Assembly: GCA_030841965.1 (NCBI GenBank)
Contig: JAUUSJ010000013.1
Span: 1-44,963 of the forward strand
DNA from: Blautia sp.
GTDB lineage: Bacteria > Bacillota > Clostridia > Lachnospirales > Lachnospiraceae
DNA: 44,963 nucleotides
Direction: 5' to 3'
Positions 16,582-25,884 of this stretch are shown in pieces. A model generated the notes under the pieces. The model made no database searches. It was not told the origin of the DNA and worked only from the letters and a program-made list of their open reading frames with translations. Within the stretch, counting starts at the first letter, position 1. Each line of letters starts with the position of its first letter. A program made the position numbers and the translations under genes.

Positions 16582-18158
16582 ATATAGGATTGGATTTTGG
16601 TACAACTAATAGTGTTATTAGTTATTACAATAAAGAAAATAAAAGTTTGGATTGTTTTCGCAAGCAAGCTGGAGACAATTCTTATATTCCAACATTTATT
16701 GCCTATGGAAAAAGAGGAATAGAAATTGGGGAGGAAGCTAAGTCAAATGTGGGAAATTCAAAGGCAAATGTTTATTCTAATTTTAAGCTATTACTAGGAA
16801 GTGCATTTGATAAAGTGATTCCAAGTAAAGAAAAAACTCCTCATGAGGTGACTAAAGATTATATTGGGAATCTTTTATCACAGTTTCAAAAGGAAGGACA
16901 TACTTATGAAAAAATAGTAATGACAATTCCAGAGGCTTGGTATAGAGAAGATACTAATTTTATGGCGAGAGAAAATATACAGGCATTGTATAAGGAATTA
17001 GGAATTGAAAATGTTTGTTTTCAGAGTGAGCCAGTAGCTGCTGCTGCATATTTTTGTTGGAAGTATCAATATCAACAACCTGAAGAAAATATTGAACATA
17101 AACCCTATGACGGTAAAATTATAGTAATAGATTATGGTGGAGGAACCTTGGATGTTACACTTTGCGAAGTAAAGAATGGCAATAAGATTCGAGTTTTGGA
17201 TAGCTGCGGTTTTGGAGAAGACAAAGGAAAGGGAGGATGTGCTGGAAGTGCTTTTGATGAAGAAGTTATTAAAATTCTTGAACAAGAGTATAATTTGAGT
17301 TTAGAAGAGCGTGAGTTTATTATAGCAAAAAATGAGTTTGAAAATAAATTGATTGCACGTTCTAAAATATGTACTGAGATAATGAAAGATTATTTTGTGT
17401 ATCCAGAGGGAGTAGAAGAAGATACTATTTTGACTTTAAATTTTATTGGAGGTAAGAATGTATATAGCAAACATTTAAAACAAGCTTTTGATAATGTGAA
17501 TAAGCGGGTTTTAGAAGATGCAATTAATCAAATAAAGAAGTCAAATGAATTTGAACTGGAAAGAACTAAAATTATTATGGTTGGGGGATTTAGTAATTTT
17601 TGCTGCGTAGAAGAATTAACAAGAAGGTTGTTTGGCTCTAGAATGGATGCACAAGATATTAGATTTCCAACGTTGTTGTCTCAAGACAATAGAGCATTAG
17701 CGATTGCAAAAGGAGCTGCATTGATAGCTGATGGAGTAATATCTGTTGATCCAGTTTTTCCTTATGAATTAGGAATTATTGTAGGTGAGCTGGAAGAAGA
17801 ACAGCATCAAGTACATGATCGTTATATTCCTTTGATTTCTAAAGGGGAATTAATAGAAAAATATGATAAACCTGTGTATTCTCAAATAAGGGTTGAAGCC
17901 AATATGTATGGCGCAGATTTTTTTTGTCTTCGAATGTATATTGGTGAAAAAGAAGATAATAGAAAAATTTTTGCATTAGATAATAGCATAAGAGAAGTGT
18001 TTCCAGAAGATAGAGAAAGAAGATATCAAGTAGGGATTCGAGTGGATTTTAATATGATTCCAGAGTTATGTATTAAAGGAAAAAATGGGAATGAGACTAG
18101 GACATCGTTAAATAGAGTGTTAGAAAAGCTATCTATTCAAAGGATAGTGGAAAAATAA
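16578..18158 (+). CDS. Hsp70-like ATPase, paralogue 3
   Basis: ATG 16578 is the start: AGGGAG lies 7 nt upstream, it overlaps the GrpE-like stop, and the protein then begins exactly at the Hsp70 N-terminus MNIGLDFGTTNSVISYY. The 526 residues include the connect motif SEPVAAAAYFCWKY near 152, phosphate-2 loop VIDYGGGTLDVTL near 187 and adenosine motif IIMVGGFSNFCCVEEL near 332. The C-terminal ~130 residues are beta-rich and not DnaK-like. It shares this layout with paralogue 1, so the two may form a pair or heteromer. Translational coupling to the GrpE-like gene suggests fixed stoichiometry. Housekeeping DnaK proteins are ~610 residues, so this is a shortened, specialised member. Confidence 0.9.
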   Translation: MNIGLDFGTTNSVISYYNKENKSLDCFRKQAGDNSYIPTFIAYGKRGIEIGEEAKSNVGNSKANVYSNFKLLLGSAFDKVIPSKEKTPHEVTKDYIGNLLSQFQKEGHTYEKIVMTIPEAWYREDTNFMARENIQALYKELGIENVCFQSEPVAAAAYFCWKYQYQQPEENIEHKPYDGKIIVIDYGGGTLDVTLCEVKNGNKIRVLDSCGFGEDKGKGGCAGSAFDEEVIKILEQEYNLSLEEREFIIAKNEFENKLIARSKICTEIMKDYFVYPEGVEEDTILTLNFIGGKNVYSKHLKQAFDNVNKRVLEDAINQIKKSNEFELERTKIIMVGGFSNFCCVEELTRRLFGSRMDAQDIRFPTLLSQDNRALAIAKGAALIADGVISVDPVFPYELGIIVGELEEEQHQVHDRYIPLISKGELIEKYDKPVYSQIRVEANMYGADFFCLRMYIGEKEDNRKIFALDNSIREVFPEDRERRYQVGIRVDFNMIPELCIKGKNGNETRTSLNRVLEKLSIQRIVEK

Positions 18159-18172
18159 AAGGAGAAAATAAA

Positions 18173-19177
18173 ATGGATATTAGAGAAATTAGAGATTTTT
18201 TAAATTTACAATTAGATTTTATGGAACATTCTAGAAATGAAGAAGTGGGATTAACAATATTATTGATGATAGATTATCTTTTAGAGCATGTACAAAAGCA
18301 ACCAGATGTTTTTATTCAATCTGATATATCTCAGGTAAGAAAAGCATTTTTAAAATGTGGGAGTAGCATAGACCGCTTTAAAAATATATATAATCAATAT
18401 AGTCCTTCCCTTTTACATACAGCTGTTAGAATTCTTGAAAAAATTCAGGAAAATATAAAAGCAATTGAAGAAAAAAAGGAGGAAATCAGAAAACTGAATG
18501 TTTCTATTGATGATTTAGAAAAAAAAGAAAAAGAACTTCGTGAACAGGAAGAGGAAGTATTAAAACGGGAGAAAGAATTACAAGATTTACAGAAACAATA
18601 TGTAAAATTGCAAGAACTTATTAAAAAATATAAAGAAATTATTGATGAAATTACTCCAGAGAGGCTTGCTCAGATGGAGGCGAGAAAAAATGAATTGAGC
18701 AAAACAGCAAGAGAAAAAAAAGAAGAGAAAATTCGATTAGATAAAGAAATAAATCAACTAAATATAGATATAGACAGTTTTAATACTTTAATTGAAAATC
18801 TAAAAGAGCAAAAAGCACAAAACGAAATTACTTCCATTACAAATGAAACTAAAGTGAAAGAACTTAAAAAAGATGTAGAAATGTTACAAAAGCGTAATAA
18901 GGAATATGAGAAGAATGTTAGTAGATTATCAGAAGAGATAGTGAAGAGTAATGAAGAGTACCAAGAATTAAAAAGTTATTTTGTAGAAAATGAGAAACTA
19001 GAAAAGAGTATAGAAAAAGAAGGATTTTTTGATAAAAAAAGTTTTATTGAAAGATTAGAACAAGTGAAAAAACAAGGAAGAGAATCTCTTGAAATTTATA
19101 ATAAATTGCTTAGTAATATTATGAAAGATGCTACTTCCTTGTATGAGAAAATTAAAGCTCGTCAAAGGAAAAAATAG
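18173..19177 (+). CDS. Coiled-coil protein of the Hsp70 operon
   Basis: The 334-residue product has a helical N-terminal part (1-95; MDIREIRDFLNLQLDFME, GLTILLMIDYLLEHV) and an almost unbroken, highly charged coiled coil from about residue 100 to 270, rich in K, E and Q heptads. A short helical tail ends in KARQRKK. There is no signal peptide, membrane segment or enzymatic motif. AAAGGAG upstream supports ATG 18173, only 14 nt after paralogue 3 stops. Such a rod could scaffold the chaperone and AAA+ components or sense a trigger. The N-terminal part may be a small folded domain; I do not recognise its family. Function unknown. Confidence 0.8.
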   Translation: MDIREIRDFLNLQLDFMEHSRNEEVGLTILLMIDYLLEHVQKQPDVFIQSDISQVRKAFLKCGSSIDRFKNIYNQYSPSLLHTAVRILEKIQENIKAIEEKKEEIRKLNVSIDDLEKKEKELREQEEEVLKREKELQDLQKQYVKLQELIKKYKEIIDEITPERLAQMEARKNELSKTAREKKEEKIRLDKEINQLNIDIDSFNTLIENLKEQKAQNEITSITNETKVKELKKDVEMLQKRNKEYEKNVSRLSEEIVKSNEEYQELKSYFVENEKLEKSIEKEGFFDKKSFIERLEQVKKQGRESLEIYNKLLSNIMKDATSLYEKIKARQRKK

Positions 19178-19188
19178 AAAGGAAGAAA

Positions 19189-19779
19189 ATGAAACTTCGA
19201 TTACATGGAATAGAATGTCAAGTCACTACTTTGGGACCAGGGAAGAGATATGTTCTTTGGGTTCAAGGATGTCGCAGAAGATGTAAGGGATGTATATCAC
19301 CTGAAACTTGGGATATGGAAGGAGGATATGAAGATACAACAGAAAGATTGGCAGAAGAGATAGTAAATTTTACTCAAGATGGTCTTACAATTAGTGGTGG
19401 AGAACCGTTTTTGCAGGCTGAGGCTTTAGTAGATTTAATAAAAAGGATAAAAGAAAAAAGAGATTTGGGGGTAATCATTTATACAGGAAATACCTTAGAA
19501 GAATTGAAAGAGATGAAAGAAAAATCAGTTTATGAATTACTTTCTCTTTGTGATTTATTGATAGATGGTGTTTATGAGGATGATAAAAATGATGGAAGAA
19601 ATCTTCGGGGGTCTTCAAATCAAAAAGTAATTGTATTAACTGAACGCTATATAGAGGAAGCAAAGACATATGGTACCTTGCCTGCGAGAGTGGAGTTCTT
19701 TGTACATGAGAATATGACACGTATGGTAGGTATACCATCAAAAGAAATATTAGATAGAGTAAAAAAAATAATTGTATAA
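19189..19779 (+). CDS. NrdG-like radical SAM activase-type protein
   Basis: A 196-residue radical SAM protein with the canonical C-x3-C-x2-C cluster motif (Cys28, Cys32, Cys35 in QGCRRRCKGC) and the SGGEPF motif at 69-74. Length and motifs match the anaerobic ribonucleotide reductase activase (NrdG) and pyruvate-formate-lyase activase group, which make a glycyl radical on a partner enzyme. No glycyl-radical enzyme or NrdD is present in the window. It lies 11 nt after the coiled-coil gene and 20 nt before the next one, in the middle of a chaperone operon. It may therefore have been recruited to modify a component of this system or a target. That is inference; the enzyme class is clear. Confidence 0.9.
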   Translation: MKLRLHGIECQVTTLGPGKRYVLWVQGCRRRCKGCISPETWDMEGGYEDTTERLAEEIVNFTQDGLTISGGEPFLQAEALVDLIKRIKEKRDLGVIIYTGNTLEELKEMKEKSVYELLSLCDLLIDGVYEDDKNDGRNLRGSSNQKVIVLTERYIEEAKTYGTLPARVEFFVHENMTRMVGIPSKEILDRVKKIIV

Positions 19780-19799
19780 GAACAAGGGAGGAAAAAGAA

Positions 19800-21326
19800 A
19801 TGAGTAATTGGGAATCACCAGAACAAAGACAAATTAGACAGTTGAGAGAACAGGTTCGATATCTTAATAATACTGCTAACCAAAATACAAATCAAAGAAG
19901 AAAATTAGAAGAACAGTTGAGTCAAACGAAGATTCAAATGAATGCAGAAAGAGTTAGAATGCAAAAAAACTTGGAAAAACAAGAGCAAAATTTGAGAGAA
20001 CAAAAAATAAAAAATGAGCAAAACAATGCTAGAATTCAAGCTTTAGGTCGTGAAATGTTAGAAAAAGAGCGTCTTCAAAATGATAAAATGCGTCAGATGG
20101 AGAAAACACATTCAGCGAAAATTAGTGAATTAAAACAAGAGTTTCGTATTGAAAATGGAAAATTAAAAGAAGCTATTACTTCTACTAGGGAAGAAATGAG
20201 AACAGGTTTGTCCAATTTGGAAAGACAAGTGAATCAGAATTTAAAGCTGCAAAAACAAGAAATAAATGAACGTATTGATTTTGAAGTGGCTAAAGTCAAT
20301 CAAAATATTAAAGTGGTTGATGCTAAAGTAAATAATTTAATTGAAAGTCTTCGCAGGGAAAAAGATGGAGAGAAACAATTGGCAAAATATTGGGTAGAAC
20401 AAGCAATTAGATTGAGAAATCAACTTGTAGATTCGTATCGTCCTCAACTCATTCCTCACAAAATACTTGATAGACTAGATATAGATATTGACTTAGCGAG
20501 AAAAGATTTAGAGAATGGTCGTTTTGCATCAGCAGCAGATGGTGGGCGTTCTGCTTTTTATAATATAATGGATTTAAGAGAAGATGTAATGGAAGCAGAA
20601 TTGGAATGGAATTTTTGGTTTAATGCTATAAAAGAGAGAGAGATTCAGATGCTTGAAATGGTTCAGGAAGGAGAAGCTAGAAGTTATGAGATAGAGTTAT
20701 ATGATACCCTTATTGAAAGTGGCGAGGGATTGGATTATTGGACAAAAGGACAATTTTCTATTGCTAAGAAAAATGTTGAAAACTTGCGTGTGTCAAAATT
20801 AAATACTTTAGAAAATAAGACAACAGAAGAATTAAAACAGATTTTGGATGAAATAATAATTAGACAAGAAGAAATGATTCAGATAGAGAATACTGCACAT
20901 ACAAATTTTACAATGTCAGTGGAAAGATTTCGTATGGCAAACGAAATTGGTGAAATTTTGGGAAAAAGATATAATATGACTTTATCCGATGGAAATTTTT
21001 TCAAGGAAGAGAATAATGATGAGTACCATGCGATTTTTGAAAATCCTATTACAAAAGATAAAACTGTAGTTGTAATTAAACCAGAACCAGGTCCAGATGG
21101 AATTGTAAGCAATCATTTAGAGGTCATCATTGATCCATATAATAATAATCCTGATACAAGAGAGAAGATTAATGAGGCAGTAGTAGATGACTTACAAAGA
21201 CAGGGAATGTTAGATGATAAGGGACTACCTTGTTATGAAAAATATGGAGAACGTACAGCAGAAAAGGTCACGAGTGTAGGGGATATAGTTGCTGTAGAGG
21301 AAGGAAGGGAAACCGCCAGATTGTAG
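19800..21326 (+). CDS. Long coiled-coil protein upstream of the AAA+ gene
   Basis: The 508-residue product begins with a Q/N/E/R-rich coiled coil (about 8-200; EQLSQTKIQMNAERVRMQKN and similar) and continues with a helical region (about 200-350) and a mixed C-terminal domain (350-508) that has beta-strand-like segments (EYHAIFENPITKDKTVVVIK, SNHLEVIIDPY). No signal peptide or membrane span is seen. AAGGGAGG supports ATG 19800; the next gene starts 17 nt after its stop. The soluble rod plus terminal domain suggests a structural or adapter subunit for the tetra-AAA+ protein. I do not recognise the family. It is intact and shares the very AT-rich codon use of its neighbours. Confidence 0.82.
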   Translation: MSNWESPEQRQIRQLREQVRYLNNTANQNTNQRRKLEEQLSQTKIQMNAERVRMQKNLEKQEQNLREQKIKNEQNNARIQALGREMLEKERLQNDKMRQMEKTHSAKISELKQEFRIENGKLKEAITSTREEMRTGLSNLERQVNQNLKLQKQEINERIDFEVAKVNQNIKVVDAKVNNLIESLRREKDGEKQLAKYWVEQAIRLRNQLVDSYRPQLIPHKILDRLDIDIDLARKDLENGRFASAADGGRSAFYNIMDLREDVMEAELEWNFWFNAIKEREIQMLEMVQEGEARSYEIELYDTLIESGEGLDYWTKGQFSIAKKNVENLRVSKLNTLENKTTEELKQILDEIIIRQEEMIQIENTAHTNFTMSVERFRMANEIGEILGKRYNMTLSDGNFFKEENNDEYHAIFENPITKDKTVVVIKPEPGPDGIVSNHLEVIIDPYNNNPDTREKINEAVVDDLQRQGMLDDKGLPCYEKYGERTAEKVTSVGDIVAVEEGRETARL

Positions 21327-21342
21327 GATTTAGGAGGAAGAA

Positions 21343-24300
21343 ATGACAACTACATATTTTAATGCGGAGCGAGCTGTAGGACGTTTTTATTATGTGCAGG
21401 GAATAACATCAGATGAATTTTATACCGATAGTGGAATGAAAGTTAATTTAGAATGGTTACTTTTTCAGGAATTGAAGAGAAATGGTTACGAAAGAGTTAT
21501 TTTTTATGATTCAAATTGGAAATTATATTGTTATGATGATGATTCATTTAGTCTTATGTTAAATGGAAGAATGAAGCAAGATAATTCTCAACAACAGATG
21601 ACGACAATATCCAGAGAAAAAGTTACTGGATTAAAAATGGGAAAGTGGAAATCAAAAAGAACGAATACAGAAAAAATAAATTTAGAGAATGCTCAAAAGC
21701 AAGCGGTAGAGATAGAAGAGGAAAAAGTAGATACTCAAACTATAAAAACAATTAAAGGAGAAGCATCGCAGATATTGATGAAACAATATTTAGATACAGA
21801 TTTACATAGTGGAATGGAAAATGATGAAGTTATATTTAGACAAATTGATGCTTATATGAATGATAAAACTATAAAAACAGCAATTATTTTTAATGATGCA
21901 AATGATTTTATCACAGGAATTGGAGCTTTTAGGCATCATAATTTAAATATTTATAATAATCTTCCAGCAGATAATCAAAATATTTTAATATTTATATTTT
22001 CTAATAAAAATACATTAGGTATTTTAGATATGAGACAAATCGACCAACAAAGAAACTTTGAGGATTTGGTAAAGTTTAGTAATATCATTAATATTTGTTA
22101 TCCTAATGCATTAGAATTGAAAAACATGTTAAATTATTTTCGTCTTTCATCAGATTTGATTCTAGATAAGAAACGAGTAAATCTTAAAATAAAAATGAGT
22201 GATATCCAAGATATTGCTTTGGAAATGAGAAGATATATGACAGACGACCAGGAATATCCAGTAGGGATAAAAGTGCTTTATCATAAATTATTACAATTTG
22301 CTCAAAGCGGAGAAAAATTGACGTTAGAAAATTGTTATAAAGTATTTGGAACTCAAAAACATTTAACTGGAAGAGAACAATTACAACAGTTAATTGGCCT
22401 ACAAAAAATAAAAAGTGAAATTGAACGATTTGAGAGCAAAAGTTCTACTTCGGAAGAAAAAACAAAATATCTTACCTCTTCTAGACTAAGACCAGATTTT
22501 CCAGTGCCAGAAAATAGTGAGCTAATGCATATTGTTTTAACTGGAAATCCAGGGACAGGAAAAACGACAGTAGCTAAATTATTAGGACAACTTTATTATG
22601 AGATGGGATATCTTAGTAATGGAAATGTTGTTGAGACAGATCGTCAAGGTTTGGTTGCTGGATATGTAGGTCAAACTGCAATTAAAACAAGGCAGAAGGT
22701 AGAAGAGGCATTAGGTGGAGTTCTATTTATTGATGAAGCTTATGCATTAAAGAGAGAAGAACAGTCAGGGGGAGATTTTGGTCAAGAAGCTATTGATACT
22801 TTAGTCAAGTCAATGGATGAGTTTAAAGGACAATTTATTTTGATAGTTGCGGGTTATAAGAGAGAAATGGATGTGTTCCTTAATGCCAATCAAGGTTTAA
22901 AAAGTCGCTTTCGATTAGAACTTAATATAGAAGATTATACGCCGAAAGAAATGCAAGAGCTTCTTAATTTATATTTAAAAAAGAAAAAATTAGTTTTATC
23001 TGAACAATTACAACAGAAAATGGAAGAGTTTTGTGAAAATTGGGTAAATTTATCTGGAGAAAACTGGGGAAATGCTAGAGAAGCCGTAAAATTGGCAGAT
23101 GACTTAAGCTTAAATTGGAAAAATGATTCTAAAAGAGAAAAGAAAGAAATAGCTGATATAAATTATGGTGTTGTAGAGGAAAGACATTTTCCGAGCGATA
23201 AACAAAAATATTTATCATCGATTGAAGAAATGAGAGGAAAAGCTTTAGAAAATTTGAATGCATTGATAGGACTTAAATATGTAAAGCAACAAATTAAAAA
23301 AATTCGGAATCGAATGATTATGAAAGATAAAAATGAGCCAGGTCATTACATATTTAGTGGAAATCCGGGAACAGGAAAGACGACAGTTGCAAGATATATG
23401 GGTGGAATTTTGCGTAATCATGGTATGCTTAAACGTGGTCATTTAGAAGAATATACAGCTGGACGATTGGTAGATGAAATAAAAAAAGGAAACAATTTTT
23501 TAGACTTAGCACAAAAAGCAATTGGTGGTGTTTTATTTATTGATGAGGCACATCAGTTATTAGATACAGTACAAGGACGGCATATTATGAGAGACTTAGT
23601 TCCGTTTATGGAGAATAATCGAGAAGAAGTCTGTGTAATTTGTGCTGGGTATGAAGAAGATATGGAGCGTTTTTTGGACTATGATACAGGTTTTAAGGAT
23701 AGATTTAGTGAAGTGATTTTGTTTGAAAATTATACAGGAAGGGAATTACAAGCTATTTTAATATCTAAGCTAAAGGAAGATGGATATGAACCAGATGATG
23801 ATTATAAAGAATATTCTCTTAGGGCATTAACAAGATATGTGGGAATCCATGGAAAAGATAAAAATTTTGGAAATGGACGTTATATTAGAACAAAATACAT
23901 ACCAGCATCTTTAGATGCTCGTACAAATCGTTTGTTAGAAAAATATGGCGAGAACGATATACCAGAGGGAGAAAAAAAGAAATTAACGGGGGAGGATATA
24001 CCGATAGAACTTGTAAAATATACAAAAGAAAAACTTCCAGAAAAAGATACTCGTTCTGCAATGGAAAAAGTAGAAGATTTGATTGGATATGCAGAAATAA
24101 AAAAGGAACTGAAAAAATTATTGGACTCTGCCCAATATAGAAAAGAAGATGGAACGGGAGCAAAATTAGTTCCAGAAACATTACATTGGGTATTGAAAGG
24201 AAACCCTGGAACTGGAAAAACAACAATTGCAAATTTAGTGGGAGAAGTTTATAAAGAATGTGGTTTGTTATCAAAGGGGCATACAATTAAAGTTACAAGA

Positions 24301-25749
24301 AGTAATTTAGTGGCAGAGTACGAAGGTCAAACAGCACCAAAAACAAGACGAGTGATTGAGCAAGCTATGGATGGAGTACTTTTTATTGACGAAGCTTATT
24401 CACTTACAAAAGGTCATACTCATAATAATGATTCTGACTTTGGAAAAGAAGCCATAGATGAGATTGTGGAGGCGATGACAGATCGAAATGGAGAATTCGC
24501 AGTTATTGCTGCCGGATATCCAAATGATATGGATGAGTTTCTTCAAAGTAATGAAGGTCTTCTTAGCAGATTTAAAGTATTTACTTTAGAAGACTATACA
24601 CCAGAAGAATTACATCAAATATTATTGCTGAAGTGTAAAGAAGCATATATGGAAATTTCACCAGATTTGGATAAAAAATTAGATACTTTTTTTGCTAACT
24701 ATAAAGAGCGTAAATTTAAGCAAAATCCTAAATCTTGGGGAAACGGTAGAGAGGTAGAGAATTTATTACGAGCTATACAACATGAGTGGTTTAAACATCC
24801 TATAACAGAACAGCGCGAAGATGAAGTTGTACATCGAATTATTACGGAAGAACATTTACCGAGTGAGTTGAGACGTTATTTAAAAGAAAAAAGAAAAAAA
24901 ACAGAAAATCATAAGACCGCCTTGGAACAGATTAGAAGTTTAATTGGTTTTTCAGAAATCAAACAGTATTTAGAAGATTTGTTAGAGCTTGGAATTAAAA
25001 GTCAAGAAGAGGGTATGGAAGATTTAATAGAAGATTTAAATTTACATCTAGTATTAGAAGGAAATCCAGGAACTGGAAAGACTAAAATTGCAAATTTAAT
25101 AGGATTAGTATATAAGGAAATTGGTCTTTTAAATCGAGGACATTGTGTAAAAGTTACCAGAGATAAGCTGGTAAGTCAGTATTCGGGAGAAACTGCTATA
25201 AAAACTAAACGAAAAATTGAAGAGGCGATGGGAGGAGTACTTTTTATTGACGAGGCGTATACTCTAATGAGAGAAGGCGAAGTAGGAAATACTTTTGGAT
25301 CTTATGGTCAAGAGGCAATAGATACTATATTAGAAGCGATGACAGATCGAAATGGAGAATTTGCAGTTATTGTTGCAGGGTATCCGAGAGAAATGAGAAT
25401 TTTTTTGAATTCAAATCCAGGATTTATAAGCCGATTTAATGAAAATATCTTTATAGTGGAGGATTATACTGAGAAGGAATTAGCTGAAATTTTTAAATTC
25501 ATATGTCGCGAAAGGAATTTTCAAGTGTCTGAAGAACTAGAAAAACAATTGGCACCTATGTTTGAAAATATGAAAAAGAATGCTGGATTAAGTTGGGGAA
25601 ATGCCCGTGAGGTAGAAAACTTAGAGAAAAAAATGAGAACTATTTGGTCAAAGAATCCAGTCAATAAAAAAGATGGAGACTTTAAGATTCGAGAGTATGG
25701 AATAGAACATATACCACCAAAATATCAAAAATATTTGTCTAATATTTAG
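21343..25749 (+). CDS. Tetra-AAA+ ATPase of the CbxX/CfxQ (SpoVK-like) type
   Basis: The 1468-residue protein has four tandem AAA+ modules. Walker A motifs (GNPGTGKT) start at residues 401, 673, 953 and 1240. Walker B motifs are GGVLFIDEAYAL, GGVLFIDEAHQL, DGVLFIDEAYSL and GGVLFIDEAYTL. The modules are ~270-290 residues apart and each ends with the family's SWGNAREV-like sensor-2 region; module 2 is the most diverged there (NFGNGRYIR). CbxX/CfxQ proteins usually have one module (~300 residues) and act as hexameric remodelling ATPases, for example on Rubisco; SpoVK is the sporulation relative. The first ~330 residues are a separate region with YFNAERAVGRFYYVQGITSD, perhaps a target-binding domain. 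AGGAGG upstream supports ATG 21343. It closes the core operon, with a terminator at 25776. Confidence 0.93.
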   Translation: MTTTYFNAERAVGRFYYVQGITSDEFYTDSGMKVNLEWLLFQELKRNGYERVIFYDSNWKLYCYDDDSFSLMLNGRMKQDNSQQQMTTISREKVTGLKMGKWKSKRTNTEKINLENAQKQAVEIEEEKVDTQTIKTIKGEASQILMKQYLDTDLHSGMENDEVIFRQIDAYMNDKTIKTAIIFNDANDFITGIGAFRHHNLNIYNNLPADNQNILIFIFSNKNTLGILDMRQIDQQRNFEDLVKFSNIINICYPNALELKNMLNYFRLSSDLILDKKRVNLKIKMSDIQDIALEMRRYMTDDQEYPVGIKVLYHKLLQFAQSGEKLTLENCYKVFGTQKHLTGREQLQQLIGLQKIKSEIERFESKSSTSEEKTKYLTSSRLRPDFPVPENSELMHIVLTGNPGTGKTTVAKLLGQLYYEMGYLSNGNVVETDRQGLVAGYVGQTAIKTRQKVEEALGGVLFIDEAYALKREEQSGGDFGQEAIDTLVKSMDEFKGQFILIVAGYKREMDVFLNANQGLKSRFRLELNIEDYTPKEMQELLNLYLKKKKLVLSEQLQQKMEEFCENWVNLSGENWGNAREAVKLADDLSLNWKNDSKREKKEIADINYGVVEERHFPSDKQKYLSSIEEMRGKALENLNALIGLKYVKQQIKKIRNRMIMKDKNEPGHYIFSGNPGTGKTTVARYMGGILRNHGMLKRGHLEEYTAGRLVDEIKKGNNFLDLAQKAIGGVLFIDEAHQLLDTVQGRHIMRDLVPFMENNREEVCVICAGYEEDMERFLDYDTGFKDRFSEVILFENYTGRELQAILISKLKEDGYEPDDDYKEYSLRALTRYVGIHGKDKNFGNGRYIRTKYIPASLDARTNRLLEKYGENDIPEGEKKKLTGEDIPIELVKYTKEKLPEKDTRSAMEKVEDLIGYAEIKKELKKLLDSAQYRKEDGTGAKLVPETLHWVLKGNPGTGKTTIANLVGEVYKECGLLSKGHTIKVTRSNLVAEYEGQTAPKTRRVIEQAMDGVLFIDEAYSLTKGHTHNNDSDFGKEAIDEIVEAMTDRNGEFAVIAAGYPNDMDEFLQSNEGLLSRFKVFTLEDYTPEELHQILLLKCKEAYMEISPDLDKKLDTFFANYKERKFKQNPKSWGNGREVENLLRAIQHEWFKHPITEQREDEVVHRIITEEHLPSELRRYLKEKRKKTENHKTALEQIRSLIGFSEIKQYLEDLLELGIKSQEEGMEDLIEDLNLHLVLEGNPGTGKTKIANLIGLVYKEIGLLNRGHCVKVTRDKLVSQYSGETAIKTKRKIEEAMGGVLFIDEAYTLMREGEVGNTFGSYGQEAIDTILEAMTDRNGEFAVIVAGYPREMRIFLNSNPGFISRFNENIFIVEDYTEKELAEIFKFICRERNFQVSEELEKQLAPMFENMKKNAGLSWGNAREVENLEKKMRTIWSKNPVNKKDGDFKIREYGIEHIPPKYQKYLSNI

Positions 25750-25775
25750 ATATAAAATAAGAAATAAGGTAAATA

Positions 25776-25826
25776 AACTGAGAGAATATAAAAGATGTAG
25801 ATATTTTGGAGTTCTCTCAGTTTTTG
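25776..25826 (+). terminator. Terminator after the AAA+ gene
   Basis: AACTGAGAGAA at 25776-25786 pairs perfectly with TTCTCTCAGTT at 25812-25822, followed by TTTG. It probably ends the core operon; the three genes behind it would need read-through or a promoter of their own. Confidence 0.85.
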
Positions 25827-25884
25827 TAAAGTATTCAGTAAGAAGAATTAGCTTGTAAATTATAGAGAGAGAGGAAGAAATATT

